Shown piece by piece: positions 62,538-64,000 of a DNA stretch of 64,000 nucleotides. The DNA comes from Bradyrhizobium retamae (GTDB taxonomy: Bacteria; Pseudomonadota; Alphaproteobacteria; Rhizobiales; Xanthobacteraceae). The position numbers and the translations under genes were made by a program. The notes beneath the pieces were generated by a model, which worked only from the letters and a program-made list of their open reading frames with translations, ran no database searches and was not told where the DNA came from. How positions within the stretch are numbered: position 1 is the stretch's first letter; every line of letters begins with the position of its first letter. The stretch lies in contig NZ_LLYA01000113.1 in NCBI RefSeq assembly GCF_001440415.1, forward strand, positions 61,063-125,062, written 5' to 3'.

Positions 62538-63001
62538 GGTTTTACCTCATGTTGTTCAAGTTATAGGGAAATTTGCCTTAAGGATTATAGGAGTCTGAAG
62601 CCGTTAAGTGAACCGGTTAGCGCAAAAGGTGAGATCCTTCTCCGCGAGCCCGGAACTTTTAGCATCTTCTTTTGATCCGCGCCTCTGCGACGAAAAGGCT
62701 CGTTGGTTCCTTGCATTCGACGGAGGAAGGCAGGTTTACGAGCCATCCCCTTGTTCGATCGCGATCTTTTCATAGCCGTTCCACGTTCTTGCCGTCGCTG
62801 CCCCGATATTGCCTTTTGTCGCCCGCATCACGCCGGGCCGTTTTTGCACCCGGGAATGCATTGGTCTGAACCGTGACCGACCTCACAGCGACCAATTGGC
62901 AACCATGTAAAAATCAGGGAATGCGGGTTTCGAATCGTTAACCGCTCGTTCATGGCCCGTATGGAAATGCTGGACTGGAATTGAAATTGAGAAGTGCAAC
63001 T
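62538..63001. other. Divergent promoter region
   Basis: No gene. Lies between peroxiredoxin and a hypothetical gene; AT-richer close to the peroxiredoxin start (AAGTTATAGGGAAATTTGCC), suggesting its promoter. No repeat family identified. Confidence 0.4.
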
Positions 63002-63562
63002 ATGTCTGCCCTGACTGCTGAAATGTCCCTCCAACCATCCTGCCGCAAGACCGCCGCTCATGCGCTCACGATCGTGCGTGACGGTGTGATCACCGGCGAG
63101 GGTCCGACGACCAAGGGCCGTATCCATTTCTCCCGCGCGCTCGATGCCGATGACGCCGCCTGGTGCGCGCGCATCCTCACCGTGAGCGCCGTTGAGCATG
63201 AGCCGGTGAGCCGCGCCGAAATCGAAGCGTTGTTCGAAATCAGCGATGCGGCTGCGGAACGCACCGACGACGGACGTTTCGACGATTTGCTGGCCAAGGC
63301 GGTCGCCCACCATGCCGCCTCCGAGTCCGGCCTGCCGGTGCCGCCGCGCACGGTGGCGCTGTCGCCGGATACGCCGATCGAGAGCTGGGCGCCGGTGAAG
63401 GCCGCCAACATCGACACCAAGGTGCTGGAATGGATCGCCAGCCAGATGCGCGGCAAGCGCCACAGCAATCATCGCCTTGCCGCGCTGGTTGCCACCCTGG
63501 TCGGCGCCGCCGCGCTGCCACTCGCGCAACTGCCGGGCATGCTGGATATGGGGCTGCTGTAG
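63002..63562 (+). CDS. Hypothetical protein with C-terminal hydrophobic segment
   Basis: 186 aa; GAGAAG upstream of the ATG. The N-terminal half contains ALTIVRDGVITGEGPTTKGR, then acidic helices (AEIEALFEISDAAAERTDDG). The C-terminal ~25 residues (LAALVATLVGAAALPLAQLP) form a probable tail anchor. Family unknown. Followed by a good terminator. Confidence 0.7.
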   Translation: MSALTAEMSLQPSCRKTAAHALTIVRDGVITGEGPTTKGRIHFSRALDADDAAWCARILTVSAVEHEPVSRAEIEALFEISDAAAERTDDGRFDDLLAKAVAHHAASESGLPVPPRTVALSPDTPIESWAPVKAANIDTKVLEWIASQMRGKRHSNHRLAALVATLVGAAALPLAQLPGMLDMGLL

Positions 63563-63590
63563 GTTCATTCGGGATTGATCGATCTCACGA

Positions 63591-63619
63591 CGGCGGGGTA
63601 GTGCCCGCCGGTTTCTTTT
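63591..63619 (+). terminator. Intrinsic terminator
   Basis: CGGCGGG / CCCGCCG stem, 6-nt loop, then GTTTCTTTT; 29 bp after the stop at 63562. Confidence 0.8.
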
Positions 63620-63675
63620 GGGACTTCTCGCAATGCCCGCGAGGACGGAGCAATCGGGACGCTGCGGCCCTTCCG

Positions 63676-63753
63676 CGTCATTGCGAGCGAAGCGAAGCAA
63701 TCCATGCTTCAACTCAGGGATAGATGGATTGCTTCGCTACGCGCGCAATGACG
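63676..63753. repeat. Inverted repeat (GTCATTGCGAGCGAAGC family), copy 2
   Basis: CGTCATTGCGAGCGAAGCG and complementary arm around AGCAATCCATG; matches the copy at 28625. Confidence 0.88.
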
Positions 63754-63830
63754 TGGACATAAATTCGCGATCTCGCGACATGTTGTGCCCGAGGTTTTCA
63801 TCATCGTTGTCGTTCCTCTTATTCAGAGGG

Positions 63831-63969
63831 GCGCAGGGAAGACCGGGTGCTGGCTGCACCCGAGGTCTCGTGTGCAATTTGCGCATAAGAACGCGCACAC
63901 GAGCATACAGGTACAGCGGAAACACTCCGGCCTTCCCTGCGCAATGGCTTTACGGCTTACTTCGTGCTC
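63831..63969 (-). repeat. Three-way-junction structured repeat, copy B
   Basis: Inverted copy of 37001-37145, core 63831-63942. All three stems are conserved and the loops vary; flank TAAGCCGTAAA is retained on the minus strand. May continue past the window end. Confidence 0.85.
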
Positions 63970-64000
63970 TTGTGTCCGCAAGATCTGCCAGAATGTGCGA

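Noticed and set aside
62828..63712. 294-codon minus-strand frame
   Set aside because: Shadow of the hypothetical gene at 63002-63562, extended through repeat sequence.

Overview
The window looks like a chromosomal segment of a Bradyrhizobium-type alphaproteobacterium (Nitrobacteraceae). The reasons are high GC, rhizobial gene families (GCG_CRPN proteins, a GcrA-like protein, an FtsZ paralogue, FliK with a free FlhB-tail protein), CtrA-type TTAA-N7-TTAA sites, and many intergenic palindromic repeats typical of that genus. This assignment is inferred from sequence character; no 16S rRNA or marker search was possible.

Layout. 0-2 kb: end of a flagellar export locus (fliK, flhB-tail protein). 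2-5 kb: class D beta-lactamase, a small exported protein, a class C-like serine hydrolase and a DUF4260 membrane protein. 5-8 kb: acyl-CoA carboxylase beta subunit, VOC and cupin proteins. 8-11.3 kb: a possible cell-division cluster, with a CtrA box, an HTH/coiled-coil protein, an FtsZ paralogue and a single-pass coiled-coil membrane protein. 11.4-16.7 kb: exported PIMT-like methyltransferase, alkyl-DHAP-synthase-like flavoprotein, Tat-exported amidase, metallophosphoesterase. 16.7-17.9 kb is gene-poor. 17.9-20.2 kb: OmpR/EnvZ-like two-component pair with tandem direct repeats upstream. 20.3-31 kb: mixed accessory enzymes and small exported proteins, ending in a decayed cytochrome c gene. 31.4-36.5 kb: fused indolepyruvate ferredoxin oxidoreductase, ZntB-like transporter, GcrA-like regulator. 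37.4-42.9 kb: a same-strand catabolic cluster (thiolase-like, DUF35, MaoC, SDR, DapA-like, Nudix). 43-51.4 kb: transporter, AraC/NTF2 pair, multi-PAS histidine kinase, GrlR-like protein and small exported proteins. 51.5-57.7 kb: a putative relic genomic island on the 3' side of a tRNA-Arg(TCG) gene, marked by a 24-bp tRNA duplication. It holds tiny membrane ORFs, an ArsR-SRPBCC pair, MAPEG, TauE/SafE and a possible integrase remnant. 57.7-64 kb: exported proteins, EamA transporter, chemotaxis receptor, 1-Cys peroxiredoxin and a hypothetical protein.

Genes that seem to work together are: 37.4-42.9 kb as a CoA-thioester catabolic operon; 8.4-11.3 kb as a possible CtrA-timed division module; the RR/HK pair; and ArsR-SRPBCC, which are translationally coupled. 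Intergenic spaces carry at least seven classes of inverted repeat. One is a 113-nt three-way-junction element present twice in opposite orientation.
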